DNA of 64,000 nt from Sciurus carolinensis (taxonomy: Eukaryota > Chordata > Mammalia > Rodentia > Sciuridae), in assembly GCF_902686445.1 (NCBI RefSeq), contig NC_062225.1, positions 90,322,581 to 90,386,580 of the forward strand, read 5' to 3'. Below the pieces are notes generated by a model, which did no database searches, was not told the origin of the DNA, and was given only the letters and a program-made list of their open reading frames with translations. The position numbers were made by a program, and so were the translations under genes. This document shows positions 35,804 through 46,251 of the stretch, piece by piece. Position 1 is the first letter of the stretch, and every line of letters begins with the position of its first letter.

Positions 35804-35822
35804 GACCCCACTCTTGGTACCA
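35804..35822 (-). promoter_or_regulatory. tRNA-Leu-type primer-binding site
   Basis: On the reverse strand it reads tggtaccaagagtgggg, five bases inside the 5' LTR. It matches the 3' end of tRNA-Leu(UAA), including the complement of CCA, except for a swapped AG/GA in the middle. ERVL elements are named for this primer. Use as a minus-strand DNA start is inferred from position. Confidence 0.75.
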
Positions 35823-35827
35823 ATTTC

Positions 35828-36266
35828 TGTTTTAGTCAGCTTTTTTGCTGCTGTGACTAAAAGGATGTGACCTACACAATTATAGAGGAGGAAATGTTTA
35901 TTTGAGGGCTCATGGTTTCAGAGGTCTTAGTCCATAGAAGGCTGGTTCCATTCCTTGGAGCTCCAGGTGAGACTGAACATCATGGTGGGAGAGGGTGGCA
36001 GAGGGAAACAGCTTACATCACAGTATCAGGAAGCAGAGAGAGAGAGACAGAGAAAGGTCTCCACCATCCAGATACAAAATATATATCCAAAGCCATACTT
36101 CAATTCCCACCTCCTCCAGTCACACCCAACCACTTCAATGATCCCATCTGGGATTAATTCACTGATTGGATTAATATTCTTACCACCCAATCATTTCTCC
36201 TCTGAACCTTCCTGCATTGTCTCACATGTGAGCTTTTGGGGGACACCTCACATTCAAACCATAACA
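35828..36266 (-). repeat. 5' LTR of MaLR provirus
   Basis: 439 bp. On the + strand it runs 'tgttttagtcagcttttttg' to 'cacattcaaaccataaca'. It keeps a polyadenylation signal (reverse-strand AATAAA at 35897-35902) and a short GA run near 36037, the site that became a long microsatellite in the related LTR at 6.9 kb. The target copy tctgc follows at 36267-36271. Confidence 0.9.
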
Positions 36267-36271
36267 TCTGC

Positions 36272-38084
36272 TAAAGGAGATTCTACTTCTTTTCCCTGGA
36301 TTCTCTCCTTTCCATGTAAAGGGGAAAAAAAAATCTAATCCAATCCAGAATTTCAGGCCAGGTACAAACACTTCAAAGAAAAAAGGCAGACGCTGGGCCA
36401 CAGCTGAGCACTCCGAAATGTCATCTGCCTGGGCAGGACTCAGTCCCGGGGACCCTGGAACAGCACTGCAGGAAGGCCGGCAGACGCTGAGGGAGGTGAG
36501 CCCGGGAGCAGGCAGGAAGCCCCGTGTTCTGCGTCCAGGCCCTGTAGACGGCGCACGCCCTGGCCCCAGAGGCATTTTTTGGGGAAGGAGAAAGTTCTCT
36601 CACAGAGTTGGTCTGAGACCCAACTGGGCTGCTCATTGAATGTGCTCCAGAGACCCCTTCTCCCAAAGCCCCGTCCCCAGGTCAGGGTCTGCGGGTAGTG
36701 AGGTGGGGAGAGAGGTGGGTGTGGACCCTGCCAGGCGCCATACCTAGAGCAGCTCCTGATTGGGGTGTCCCAGGGCGTCACGGAGGCCTCTTCCCCTAGG
36801 TTGCCTTTGTCTCTGGAGTTGTGTGTTGGCTCTGGAGTTCCTGTGAGGAATCCCCTGCAAAGACTCGGATAATCGGGAACCTTAGAGGAAAGGCCAGGAT
36901 CCCAACCCCTTGCCGCGGGGTTCTCCGGGTGCCACCTGTGAACTTTACCTCCAGCAGCTGTCTGGCGTTCCCCAAGGTGACCTTGGCAGAGCTGTGGCAG
37001 GACTGTCTTCCAGCTGGGATCCAGCAGGCGGGAGCAGGGAAACTGGCTGGCTTGCCTAACGGGGCGCAGGCACGGTTCCCCCGCTTTAGAAACCTCTGCC
37101 TCTGATCGGTCTTTGTTGTTCTGCTGTGAGTCTGTTAAATGGAAGCTGATTAAACGTAAAAAAATTTAAAAAGACAAGGAATGAGAAGACCTCCTGAAGC
37201 TGGACTCTCCAGCCACCTTTAATTAAAATAATGAAGTTCAGATGAGACATTCAGCGCAGGGCACGTTTTTGTCCCAAATCAAGCTGTCCCACGCCAGTAA
37301 GCACTGTGCCTGGGACCCTTCAGTTATGTCCTGAAGTCGGGCTACAGTGAGAACAGCCGAGGCTTCTCCAAGGCTGCCCCAGCCCAGAGGCCTCGCGGCA
37401 GAGAGGCTGCGTCACCGACTTCTCTTCCTCAGGTGTGGCTGTGACCGGGCTCTGGCCACAAATGTCTTTATTCTCACCCATGAGGACCATCCTGTGGCCC
37501 TCCCTCTTCCTCCTACCTGGATACAAATTACCCACTGGTGGCACCAGCCTTGCAGAACTAGAGTGACACTAAGGGAAGGTCCTGGAGCCTTGGTCTGTGG
37601 ACGTCACCCGCCAACCAATCCGCTAGAGCCTTAGCGAGAAGGGAGACCAAAGCTCCTGCTGAGCACTGGGGACTCAGGCCTACTTTCCCCTCTGTCACTG
37701 TCACCAAAATTTAATGAGCTGGTGATTTTGTGTCTTTCCCTGTGTTCTTAAAGAGCAGCACCATGGAGGAAACAGGCCTCATGTGCTCCCTACGTGCAAT
37801 GTGTGAAATTTGCACGTGGATTTTAATAAGATTTGCTTACCATAGAAATAGACAAGAGGAAATGATAAAGAGAGGTTTATTCCCCGCCTTCAGAGATGAT
37901 CCACAAGCAACTCTTACTTAGCACAGCATCCAGTACTCTCAGTTTGGAAATCTGAAGTCAGCCCTCCCTTCCCTCCAAGGGTGTTGGAATCACTACTGTT
38001 GTTGTCATGGAAGCAAAAGTGAAGTTCTGGGTCCTTCTAAATTTGTGTCACTTTCTTACCTAACTTTTTAAATTTGATCTCACT
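36272..38084. other. Unique sequence, no gene seen
   Basis: GC-rich from about 36380 to 37120. Frames of about 63-117 codons lack domains. The forward frame 37730-37921 has ordinary amino-acid composition, but nothing recognisable. No repeat recognised. Confidence 0.45.
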
Positions 38085-38185
38085 TTCATACTAATAACTC
38101 TGTGATATAGGAGTGAACAGAATTTTAGCTTCATTTTATGCGTCAATAAACTTATTCAGAGCACAGTATTAAAGTGACTTGTGAA
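38085..38185 (-). mobile_element. MIR-like relic
   Basis: 'aataactctgtgatatagga' near 38094, then 'cttcattttatgcgtcaata' near 38130, and 'agtgacttgtgaacc' follow the reverse MIR order. Confidence 0.5.
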
Positions 38186-39209
38186 CCTGTGGTTTTTCGG
38201 TTTTTTGCTGCTTAACTGGCATATCTGTGAGACGGGAGGCTGCTTGAGCAGCCAGCATCACTGGGCACGGAAGTGACGTCTCAAGATTCCCACACATTAC
38301 CTGGCATCTCATTGCTCTGGCAAAATTGCCAAATATCAAACATCTGACGGTTTGCCATTTGATGGAGGAGCCATTTGATGAAGATGCAACACTCTATTTT
38401 CAAAGCAACGTGGAACTTTTCCATGAAATAGCATGGCTCGGAATAACATGCTTGAATAACAAAGGCTCGGAAACACCCTTGCATATTTAGAGTGTTCCTA
38501 TTGACATGTTCCCGGGTTAATTCCCACTCTAGGAATAAATTGCACGCCAGGACCACCGAGACGCTTCTTGCTGCATTCCCCATGTGAGCGTCCTCCTGGA
38601 TTTGAGTCTTCTCTTTCTTTAGCTTGCCACCTCGCTTTAAATACTGGTGCTAGTTCTCGAGTGCGTTTTTAAATGCATTCTTGGTGACAGCATGCACAGG
38701 GTGAGCATTTGCCGTTAGCCAAACTTCTTGTCTTCGCCGTCCTCATGTCTCCCCAAAATTCTTTCAAGATTGTGTGGAAATTATGATTTTTGTTATCAAA
38801 ATGCATAACATTTCAATATATGCTTTCTTTTTCTTGTGTGCTAACTCAAAATTCAATTGAGCAATAATTTCTTTGTACGTAGTAAGGTGCAAGAGACACG
38901 GGAGGAATTTTGGTCAATGACTTGGTTCAGGGAACATAATATTGTCTTTCGGCCTCAGTATCCCATCCAGAATGACCAGGACACGAGCCACATCTCAGCC
39001 AATATCTGTGCAATGGCTATCCCTCACTACATCTCCTCGGGTCAACACGCTACACCTGTTTTTGAAGGAGACCCACGTCTCTGGAGGGTTAGCGGCCTTC
39101 TGGCCATCACACATAAACTTTTAATGAAATGCCAGTTTCACTAGCTAATTTGTAGGTCAGCAGTAAGATCCAGTCTTCTAACAACCTTTGAGAACCCCTG
39201 AGCTGAAGT
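38186..39209. other. Unique sequence, possible conserved noncoding DNA
   Basis: No gene. The part 38280-38500 is balanced in composition, lacks repeats, and carries several transcription-factor-like words ('aacaaagg' near 38458, 'gatgcaac' near 38382). Conservation would need alignment. Confidence 0.35.
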
Positions 39210-40387
39210 GTCCTTCACACACATTGCAGTTAACCACTCACGGTGTAATTCAACGGTGGTAGTACATTCACAGACACACGTAAGCATCACCAGGGTCTGA
39301 GAACTGTTCCCTCAAATCCCAGTCAAACTCGTCCAGTTTGCCACAACCCACCTGCTCCATTGCCCTCGCCAGCCAGCTCCTGTTGCTATAATTGCCTCTC
39401 CTGGGTACTCACATGGGTGCAATCAGGTAACACGTCGTCTTCTGTGGCCAGCTCCTTTCACTTAGCATGATGTGTTCAGGCTCACCTTGTGACCTCCACC
39501 AGCACTCCATCTGTCTAAGAACTGAACGGAGTGGGTTGTGTGTGGTTAGACCCCACTCAGTTTACACCTTAGTTGGCTGGTGGGTGCATGGGTTGCTGCT
39601 GCATCATGGCCGCCACAAACATTTATGTACAAGTCAGTGTGTGGGTATGTGGTTAATTGCACTTGGGTATATAACTGGAGTGCAGTTTCTACTAATTTCA
39701 CTTGAGGAAAGAACTAGACTGTTTTACACTGGCTGCATAATCTTGCTTTCTTAGCAGCAGTACATGAGACCCCTGATCTTGCCACGCCTCATCAACACCT
39801 ATAATCCAAACCATTGGTTCTGGTTATCTGAGAAGATGTGAAGTGGGATCTCTGGGGAATTTGATCTGTATTTCTCTGATGGTGAATGATATTGAAGATT
39901 CCTTCATGTGTTTATTGGCCATTTATATATCTTCCTTAGAGAAATGCTCATTGAGATTATATCCATTTCTAATTGTGCTATTTGCATAGTTTCATTGAAT
40001 CACAGTAGTTTTTATATTTCTAGATATAAGTTCCTTATTGCATAAATGATTTGTAAATACTTTCTCCTACTTTCTTATTGTCTTTTTACTTTTCAAATGT
40101 GTTCTTTGAAGCACAAATTTTGATGAACTCCTATTTATTAATCTTTTGTTGATCATGCTTTTGGTGTGATATTTAAATGTATTGTCAAGTCCAAGGTCAT
40201 AAAAGTTCCCTGTTTTTTTTCTAACATTTTATAATTTAAGTTCTTACATTTAGGTATTGATAGATTTTGAGTTAATTTTTACATGTGGTATAAGGTTAAG
40301 GGTCCAACATCTTTATTATTGTTTGAAAAGACTATTCTTTCCCTACTGAATGATCTTAGCACCCTTGCAAAATATCAGATTTTGATA

Positions 40388-40390
<3 letters not shown>

Positions 40391-40429
<39 letters not shown>
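40391..40429. repeat. (TG)n microsatellite
   Basis: About 19 TG units inside the ancient L1, with one CG near its end. Confidence 0.95.
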
Positions 40430-41115
40430 ACTTCCAATTCCATGTGAATTTAGTATCTGATTAATTTCTATGAAGGAGTCAGCTGGAAATTAAATACAGG
40501 ATGTATTGAATTTGTAGATGAAATTGGAAAATACTGCCATCTTGACAATATTAGATCATTTAACCTGTTAACATGAAATATTTCCCTGCATTCATGTCTT
40601 TCATCAATGTTTTAAATTTTAGGTTTTCCACAGACTTTTAAAATTCATTCTTAAGAATTTTGTTATTTTTGATGATATTGTAAATGGAATTATTTTCCTA
40701 GTATATTTTTGGATTTTCATTGGAAAGGTCTAGAAATACAATTGATTTTTGTTTATCTATCATGTATTCTACAATCTTGCTGTACTTGTTCATTAGTTTT
40801 ATTTTTTTATATGATCATGCCATCTATGAATAAATGTTAGTGTTATTTCTTTTCAATGTTGATTATTTTTATTTCTTTTACTTGTCTAATTATCCTGGTT
40901 GGAACACTGACTGCAATGTTGAAGTGAAGAAGCAAGAGGGTTTATTCTTGTTTTGTTTCTGCTTTTAGGGAAAAATCATCCTACTTTCTACTATTAAATA
41001 TGATAATAGTTCTGAATTTTTCATAGATTTATTTCATCAAATTGAGAAAAATCTATTTTTTAAAGAAGGCTTTGGACCAAAATGGAATTACTTCTTCTCT
41101 TGTTATAATTTTTTA

Positions 41116-41388
41116 TTTGATCTAATTAAAATGGTAGGGCGTGGCTAGAGGAGATTGGAATTAATTTTGTATCTGGAGAATGGAGTCTCTGCTTCCTGAT
41201 GATGCGAGTTGCTTCCCTCTGCCCCACTCTTCCACCATGATATTCTGCCTCATCTCAAGCCCCAAGGAATGAAGTTGGCCTTCTATGGATTAAGACCTCT
41301 GAAACCATAAGCCCTTAAATAAACCCTTCCTCCTCTATAATTGTGCTGGTCAAATTATTTAGTCATAGCAGCAAAAAAAGCTGACTAA
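41116..41388 (+). mobile_element. 5'-truncated ERVL-MaLR LTR
   Basis: This covers the distal two thirds of the same LTR family as 33917-36266. It contains 'gtagggcgtggctagaggag' near 41135, 'ccaccatgatattctgcctc' near 41231 and an AATAAA near 41317. It ends 'cagcaaaaaaagctgactaata'-like sequence at 41388. Its proximal third is missing and old L1 adjoins directly. Confidence 0.75.
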
Positions 41389-41389
41389 T

Positions 41390-42066
41390 ACTCCTTCCTT
41401 CACTCTTCTCTACCTAATATAAAGTAACTCTATTCTTCCCTATCCCCCCTTATTGTGAATTAACTTTCACATATCAGAGAAAGCATTCCGCCTTTGGTTT
41501 TTTGGGTTTGGCTTATTTCACACAGCTTGATATTCTTTAACTCCATTCATTTACAAGCAAAGGCCAGAATTCCATTCTTCTTTAAAGCTGAGTATTATTC
41601 CATTGTGTGTGTGTATATATATCTATAAATCACATTTTCTTTATCCAATCATCTGTTGAGGGACACCTAGGTTGGTTCAATATTTTAGCTATCATGAATT
41701 GAGCTGCTATAAACATTGATGTGGCTGCTTCACTGTAGTATACTGATTTTAAGTCCTTTGTGTATAAACCAAGGAGCGGGATAACGGTCAAATGGTGGTT
41801 CCACTCCATTTTCTGAGGAATCTCCATACTACTTTCCATAATGGTTGCACCATTTTGCATTCCCACCAGCAATGTATGAATGTACCTTTTCCCCCACATC
41901 TTTGCCAACAAATATATGAAAAAATGTTCAACATCTCTAGCAATTAGAGAAATGCAAATCAAAACTACTCTAAGATTTCATCTCACTCCAATCAGAATGG
42001 CAATTATCAAGAATACAAGCAACAATAAATGTTGGCGAGGATGTAGGGGAATAGGTACACTCATAC
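41390..42066. mobile_element. 5'-inverted (twin-primed) L1 fragment
   Basis: Positions 41390-41913 are the reverse complement of the L1 3' end (ORF2 carboxy terminus); 41912-42066 are in forward orientation. The forward part starts 'atatatgaaaaaatgttcaa' and matches about 49533-49690 of the full-length L1. The two parts overlap in L1 coordinates by about 45 bp: 41874-41913 is nearly the reverse complement of 42021-42066. Such 5' inversions arise by twin priming during L1 insertion. No coding function remains. Confidence 0.8.
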
Positions 42067-42454
42067 TTTTTCTTTAAACGTTTAGTAGATTCAAGGTATC
42101 TAGGCCTGGGTGTTCTTGGTGGGTAGTTCTTAGCTTGCTAATTCAGTCTGTTCATATACAACTGGCCTATCGGCATGATCTATTTCTTTTTGAGTTTCTG
42201 TGGGCAGTCTGTATCATTCCAGAACTCATCCATTTGATCTGTTGTCTTTTCTACTCCAGGCAATTCTTTTCAGTACTCCTCTTAGTTATTTTTATTTCTG
42301 AAATATCTCCTTTTTCATTTCTGGCTTTAGTAATTTGAACCTTCTGTTTCTCTTTCTTGGTAAATTTAGCTGAAATATGCCAATTGTGTTGATATTGTCA
42401 AAGAAGCAGATTTGGTTCCACTTGTTTTGTAAAAGTTTTATTTTCATTGTAAAT

Positions 42455-42745
42455 TTGTACCTTACGTTTACGTGCATTCATTGAATAGAATGTAAGGTTA
42501 TGATTTTTTTAATACATTGTGAGATAACTAAATCAATCAAGTTAATTCATCCACCATCTCAAATACTTTACATTTATATGTGCTAAGATGATTTGAAATT
42601 CACTACACTAACAACTTTGAAGTGTACGATATACGATCATTAACTGTATTCACCCCACCCCCGTGGGTCTGAAAATATTTCCCTCCTTTGTAACTGAGAT
42701 TTTGTACTGTTGGCCATCATCGTTGTCTCTAAACCTACTCTGCTG
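42455..42745 (-). mobile_element. Possible nested L1M 3' UTR fragment
   Basis: 'ctaaatcaatcaagttaatt' near 42528 and 'gtaactgagattttgtactg' near 42690 resemble an ancient L1M 3' UTR in reverse, but lie between two ORF2 segments of the host L1. It would be a separate, older insertion or rearrangement. Boundaries are approximate. Confidence 0.4.
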
Positions 42746-43748
42746 ATTTTTTTCTACTATTTTTCTGTTTTATATTTCATTGACTTCTGCTTTAATCTTT
42801 ACTATTTTCTTACTACTGCTTGCTTTGATTCATTTTGTCACTATTTTTATTGTATTTTAAGTTGCGACATTTGTTATTGATTTGTGATCACTCTTCTTTC
42901 CTCTAACCAATGCCTTTGTGTCATTCTATAAGTTTTAGTATACTGTGTCTTCATTTCTATCCATTTCAAAATATTTTCTGATTTTCCTTGTGATTTACTC
43001 ATTGATGCACTGGTTATTTAGGGATTTTTTTAAAAAAATTGATATACAAATATCTTTCAATTTTCCAATTTTTTTCTGATGTCGATTTCTGCATTTATTT
43101 CATTGTGATCAGAGAATAAACTTTGTATTATTATCTGTCATTTTTTAATTTGTTTTTGGTCTACACTGGATAGTTTGAGAATGTTTTCCACTGATATTCT
43201 GTTGCATATTCTATAAATATCTCTTAGTTAAACTGATTCATAGTGGTGCTAAAACTGTTTATTTCCTCATTGATATCCTGCCTGGTTATTTGATCCATTA
43301 TTAAGAGTATGGTATTTAAACTTCCAATTATGATTGCTGAATTGTCTATATAATCCTTGGCTGCTCTTAGGTTTTGAGTCACGTATTTTAGTGCTCCGTT
43401 GTTGGTGAATGCATTTGTTATTGTTATATTTTCCTCATGTACTGACTCTTTTATAATTATACAATGTCCACCTTCATTTCTGGCAGCAGTTTTTAAGGAT
43501 CTGTTTATATTTTAAAGATATGACATGCTTCTTTGTATGTCTATGTTAATGTTTTCAATAGATTTGGGGATTTTCCAGTAACTATTTGTTTCAGTTCTTT
43601 CTTTTCCTCACCCTAGTTAATCACATTATGTGTATTTTGGTGCATTTAATGGTGCCCCACATTTCTCTGAGTTTCTTTGTTTTTTAGCATTATTTTCTCT
43701 GTTCTTTGGATTGCATAATATCTGATCATTTTTTTCAGTTTTGCTTAT

Positions 43749-43760
43749 AAAAATCTTCAT
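43749..43760. repeat. Left target-site duplication of L1
   Basis: aaaaatcttcat here matches 50313-50324 exactly. Joining the flanks across the insert restores the surrounding old L1 sequence. Confidence 0.9.
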
Positions 43761-45176
43761 TCAAGGGGGATCCAAGATGGCAAACTAGAGGAAGGCTGTG
43801 TTCCTTGTAGCTCCGTAACTCCGGTTTCAAGCAGAGGATATCTGTTTCTTGGTGAGGCAGTTTTTGCTACTTATCGATCCCTTGTTGTTTACCCCATTTG
43901 TCTGCTGTGATCACCTGCAGTCTGCCAGCTTATTGACGCCTTTTTTGAGTGCAGATTGCTCACTGCCAGGCGCCTATCATCCGCCATTTTCCTGCCTCTT
44001 GCCTGTCCATCGCCTGCCTTTCAACTACCCATCACCCACCACCTGAGGTTCACCTCCTGATCGTCTGACAACAGTCATCAGACTGATCGCCGACCACCAG
44101 TGGAGCACCAGCTGCCTGCTGTTGCCTGGAAGTTCACTGTTACAGTACCTGCAGGTTTGATGACATGTGGCGGCCGCCATTTTGAGACAACAGCTAGGCC
44201 CCGTAGGACCACTAGCCAGACTGAATGGGCCCCGTCTCCAGGATCCCTCAGCCTGACCAATCACTCCCTACCTCCGGGGCCCCACCTCGGATGACTGCTC
44301 CCTACCGCCAAGACCCCCAGACCAACCGACTGCACCCTATCACCATGACCCCCAGACTGACTGAATGCACCCCACCTCCACGATTCTGTACCCACACCAA
44401 AAACACCCGACCTCCAGGACCCCTGCCTGACAAACCCCACTCCGCCTCCAGGACCTCCAGCTGACCACGTTCACACCCTGAGCTGCAGTTCCCCATTTGC
44501 CAACACATTTCGAAGCCAGAGTGACCATATTGGATAACCCTGGAAGCCATAGCTGCGATCTTTAGGTGGGGCAAATCCCATCCTGAGATGCCTGCTGGAG
44601 GCTTGAAGCTCATTGTCAGGTACCTCTCATGCACCAGGCTACTGAAGCCTGGGAGGTTTGAATATTATATGACTGTTATAGTATAGATTTTATTTTTTCT
44701 CCTTATTGAACAATTTTAAGTTTTTATTTCTTTACTTTTCTTGCTCTCTTTTTCTTTTGTTTACCTGTTCCCTCAGAGTCTCTTTCTCCCTTTTTGCATC
44801 TAACAAGCAATTTCTTTTTATTATACTCTCACCCTTTCTATTTTCTAGAACTTCTGTATATTCTTTTCTTATCCCATTAACAGCCACATTCTACATCCCT
44901 CTGAATCCTCTTTGTCCTCCATTAGAAACTGCAGACCTTATTGCAAATCTGGTTGGTATACTGAAGATAATAATTGAATTCATTCTGTTTATTATGACAA
45001 TATTTTTAATGTCCTCATAGGAGCTTTTTGGTCTAGGATTACATACTGTCTGAATTGGGCACTGCTAATATTGATCTCCCCCTTAAAGAAAAGGTTTAGG
45101 AAACCTATAGGGCCACTATCAGCCTATAGGGGGGAATCCGCAATATCCCATATCTGCACTGCTAGAGGGAAGATAC
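43761..45176 (+). promoter_or_regulatory. L1 5' UTR and internal promoter
   Basis: About 1.4 kb, GC-rich in its first half with CpGs, then AT-rich. A YY1-type motif (ccaagatggc, 43772-43781) lies near the start, as in human L1. Reverse YY1-type words occur at 43981-43990 (ccgccatttt) and 44174-44184 (gccgccatttt). In human L1, YY1 binding helps set the start site; promoter function here is inferred. No TATA box is seen. Confidence 0.65.
44215..44470 (+). repeat. Degenerate ~35-45 bp tandem units in L1 5' UTR
   Basis: Related units recur, built on 'gacccccagactgactgaat' and 'gcaccccacctcca'. The starts drift in spacing (about 32 to 45 bp). This recalls the monomeric promoters of mouse L1, though much more degenerate. 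It could also be C-rich drift. Confidence 0.5.
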
Positions 45177-46196
45177 ATGAATAACATGAAAAAACAAGGG
45201 AAGAAAATGATCCAAACAAATCTAGATTCTATATTAATAGAATCCAATGACAATATGTTAGAAGAAATGTCAGAAAAGGACATCAGATTATACATGATTA
45301 AGATGATTCGCGAAGCAAAGGATGAGATAAGAGAGCAAATGCAGGCAATGGATGATAATACCAATAGCTGAAAGAGCACCTGCAGGAAGCAAAAGATCAT
45401 TTCAACAAAGAGATAGAGATTCTCAAAAAAAAAAAAAAAAAAATGGAAATCCTTGAAATGAAGGAAACAATAAACCAAATAAAAAACTCCATGGAAAGCA
45501 TCACCAAAAGACACCACTTGGAAGACAGAACCTCAGACAATGAAGACAAAATTTTTAATCTTGAAAATGAGGTTGCCCAAACAGAGAAGATGGTAAGAAA
45601 TCATGAACAGAATCTCCAAGAACTATGGGACATCATCAAAAGACCAAATTTAAGAATTATTGGGATGGAGGAAGGCAGAGATACAAACCAAAGGAATGAA
45701 CAACCTATTCAATGACATAATATCAGAAAATTTCCCAAACTTGAAGAATGAAATGGAAAATCAAATACAAGAGGCTTACAGAATACCAAATGCACAAAAT
45801 CACAACAGGTCCACACCAAGGCACATTATAATGAAAATGCCTAACATTCAAAATAAAGATAGGATTTTAAAGGCTGCAAGAGAAAAGCATCAGATTACAT
45901 ATAGGGGGAAAGCAATATGGATAGCAGCTGACTTCTCAACCCAGACTCTAAAAGTTAGAAGGGCCTGGAACAACGTATTTCAAGCTCTAAAAGAACATGT
46001 TTGGCAACCAAGAATCCTATGCCCAACAAAACTAACCTTCAGATTTGAAGATGAAATAAAATCCTTCCATGATAAACAAAAGTTAAAAGAATTTACAAAT
46101 AGAAAGCCTGCACTACAGAATGTTCTCAACAAAATATTCCATGAGGAGGAAATGAAAGACAACAATGGAGGTCAGCAAAGGGAGGAACTACCTTAG
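45177..46196 (+). pseudogene. L1 ORF1 (RNA-binding protein) remnant
   Basis: ORF1p is a trimeric RNA-binding chaperone that packages L1 RNA. Here the first frame opens at 45177 and stops at 45369-45371 (tga). An A-run of about 18 (45426-45443) shifts the frame, coding continues at 45443-45715, and a second shift near 45680 returns it to the frame ending 46196. The amino part is a charged, coiled-coil-like region. The last segment resembles the L1 RRM and C-terminal region, with the group 'DRILKAAREKHQITYRG' near 45860. It is broken by at least three lesions, so no full protein is made. Confidence 0.85.
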
Positions 46197-46251
46197 AGAA
46201 AAACCACTCAAAGGAGAAACCAAGCCAACTTAAAAACCAAAAATAAGCCAA

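Larger units (their letters stand above)
33917..36266 (-). mobile_element. Complete ERVL-MaLR provirus
   Basis: A full retrotransposon on the reverse strand: 5' LTR at 35828-36266, internal region 34344-35827, 3' LTR at 33917-34343. Both LTRs have TG...CA ends in either reading. Target duplication tctgc lies at 33912-33916 and 36267-36271, the 5-bp size of ERVL integration. A primer-binding site resembling tRNA-Leu lies next to the 5' LTR and a polypurine tract next to the 3' LTR. The internal region (about 1.5 kb) is the short MST/THE1-like type with no pol homology that I can see. By eye the LTRs are roughly 85% identical, so this is an old insertion. Confidence 0.85.

Noticed and set aside
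44225..44464. Frames in the L1 5' UTR as a possible ORF0-like product
   Set aside because: The primate ORF0 is antisense and near the 5' end. These frames show no similar layout and are C-rich artefacts.
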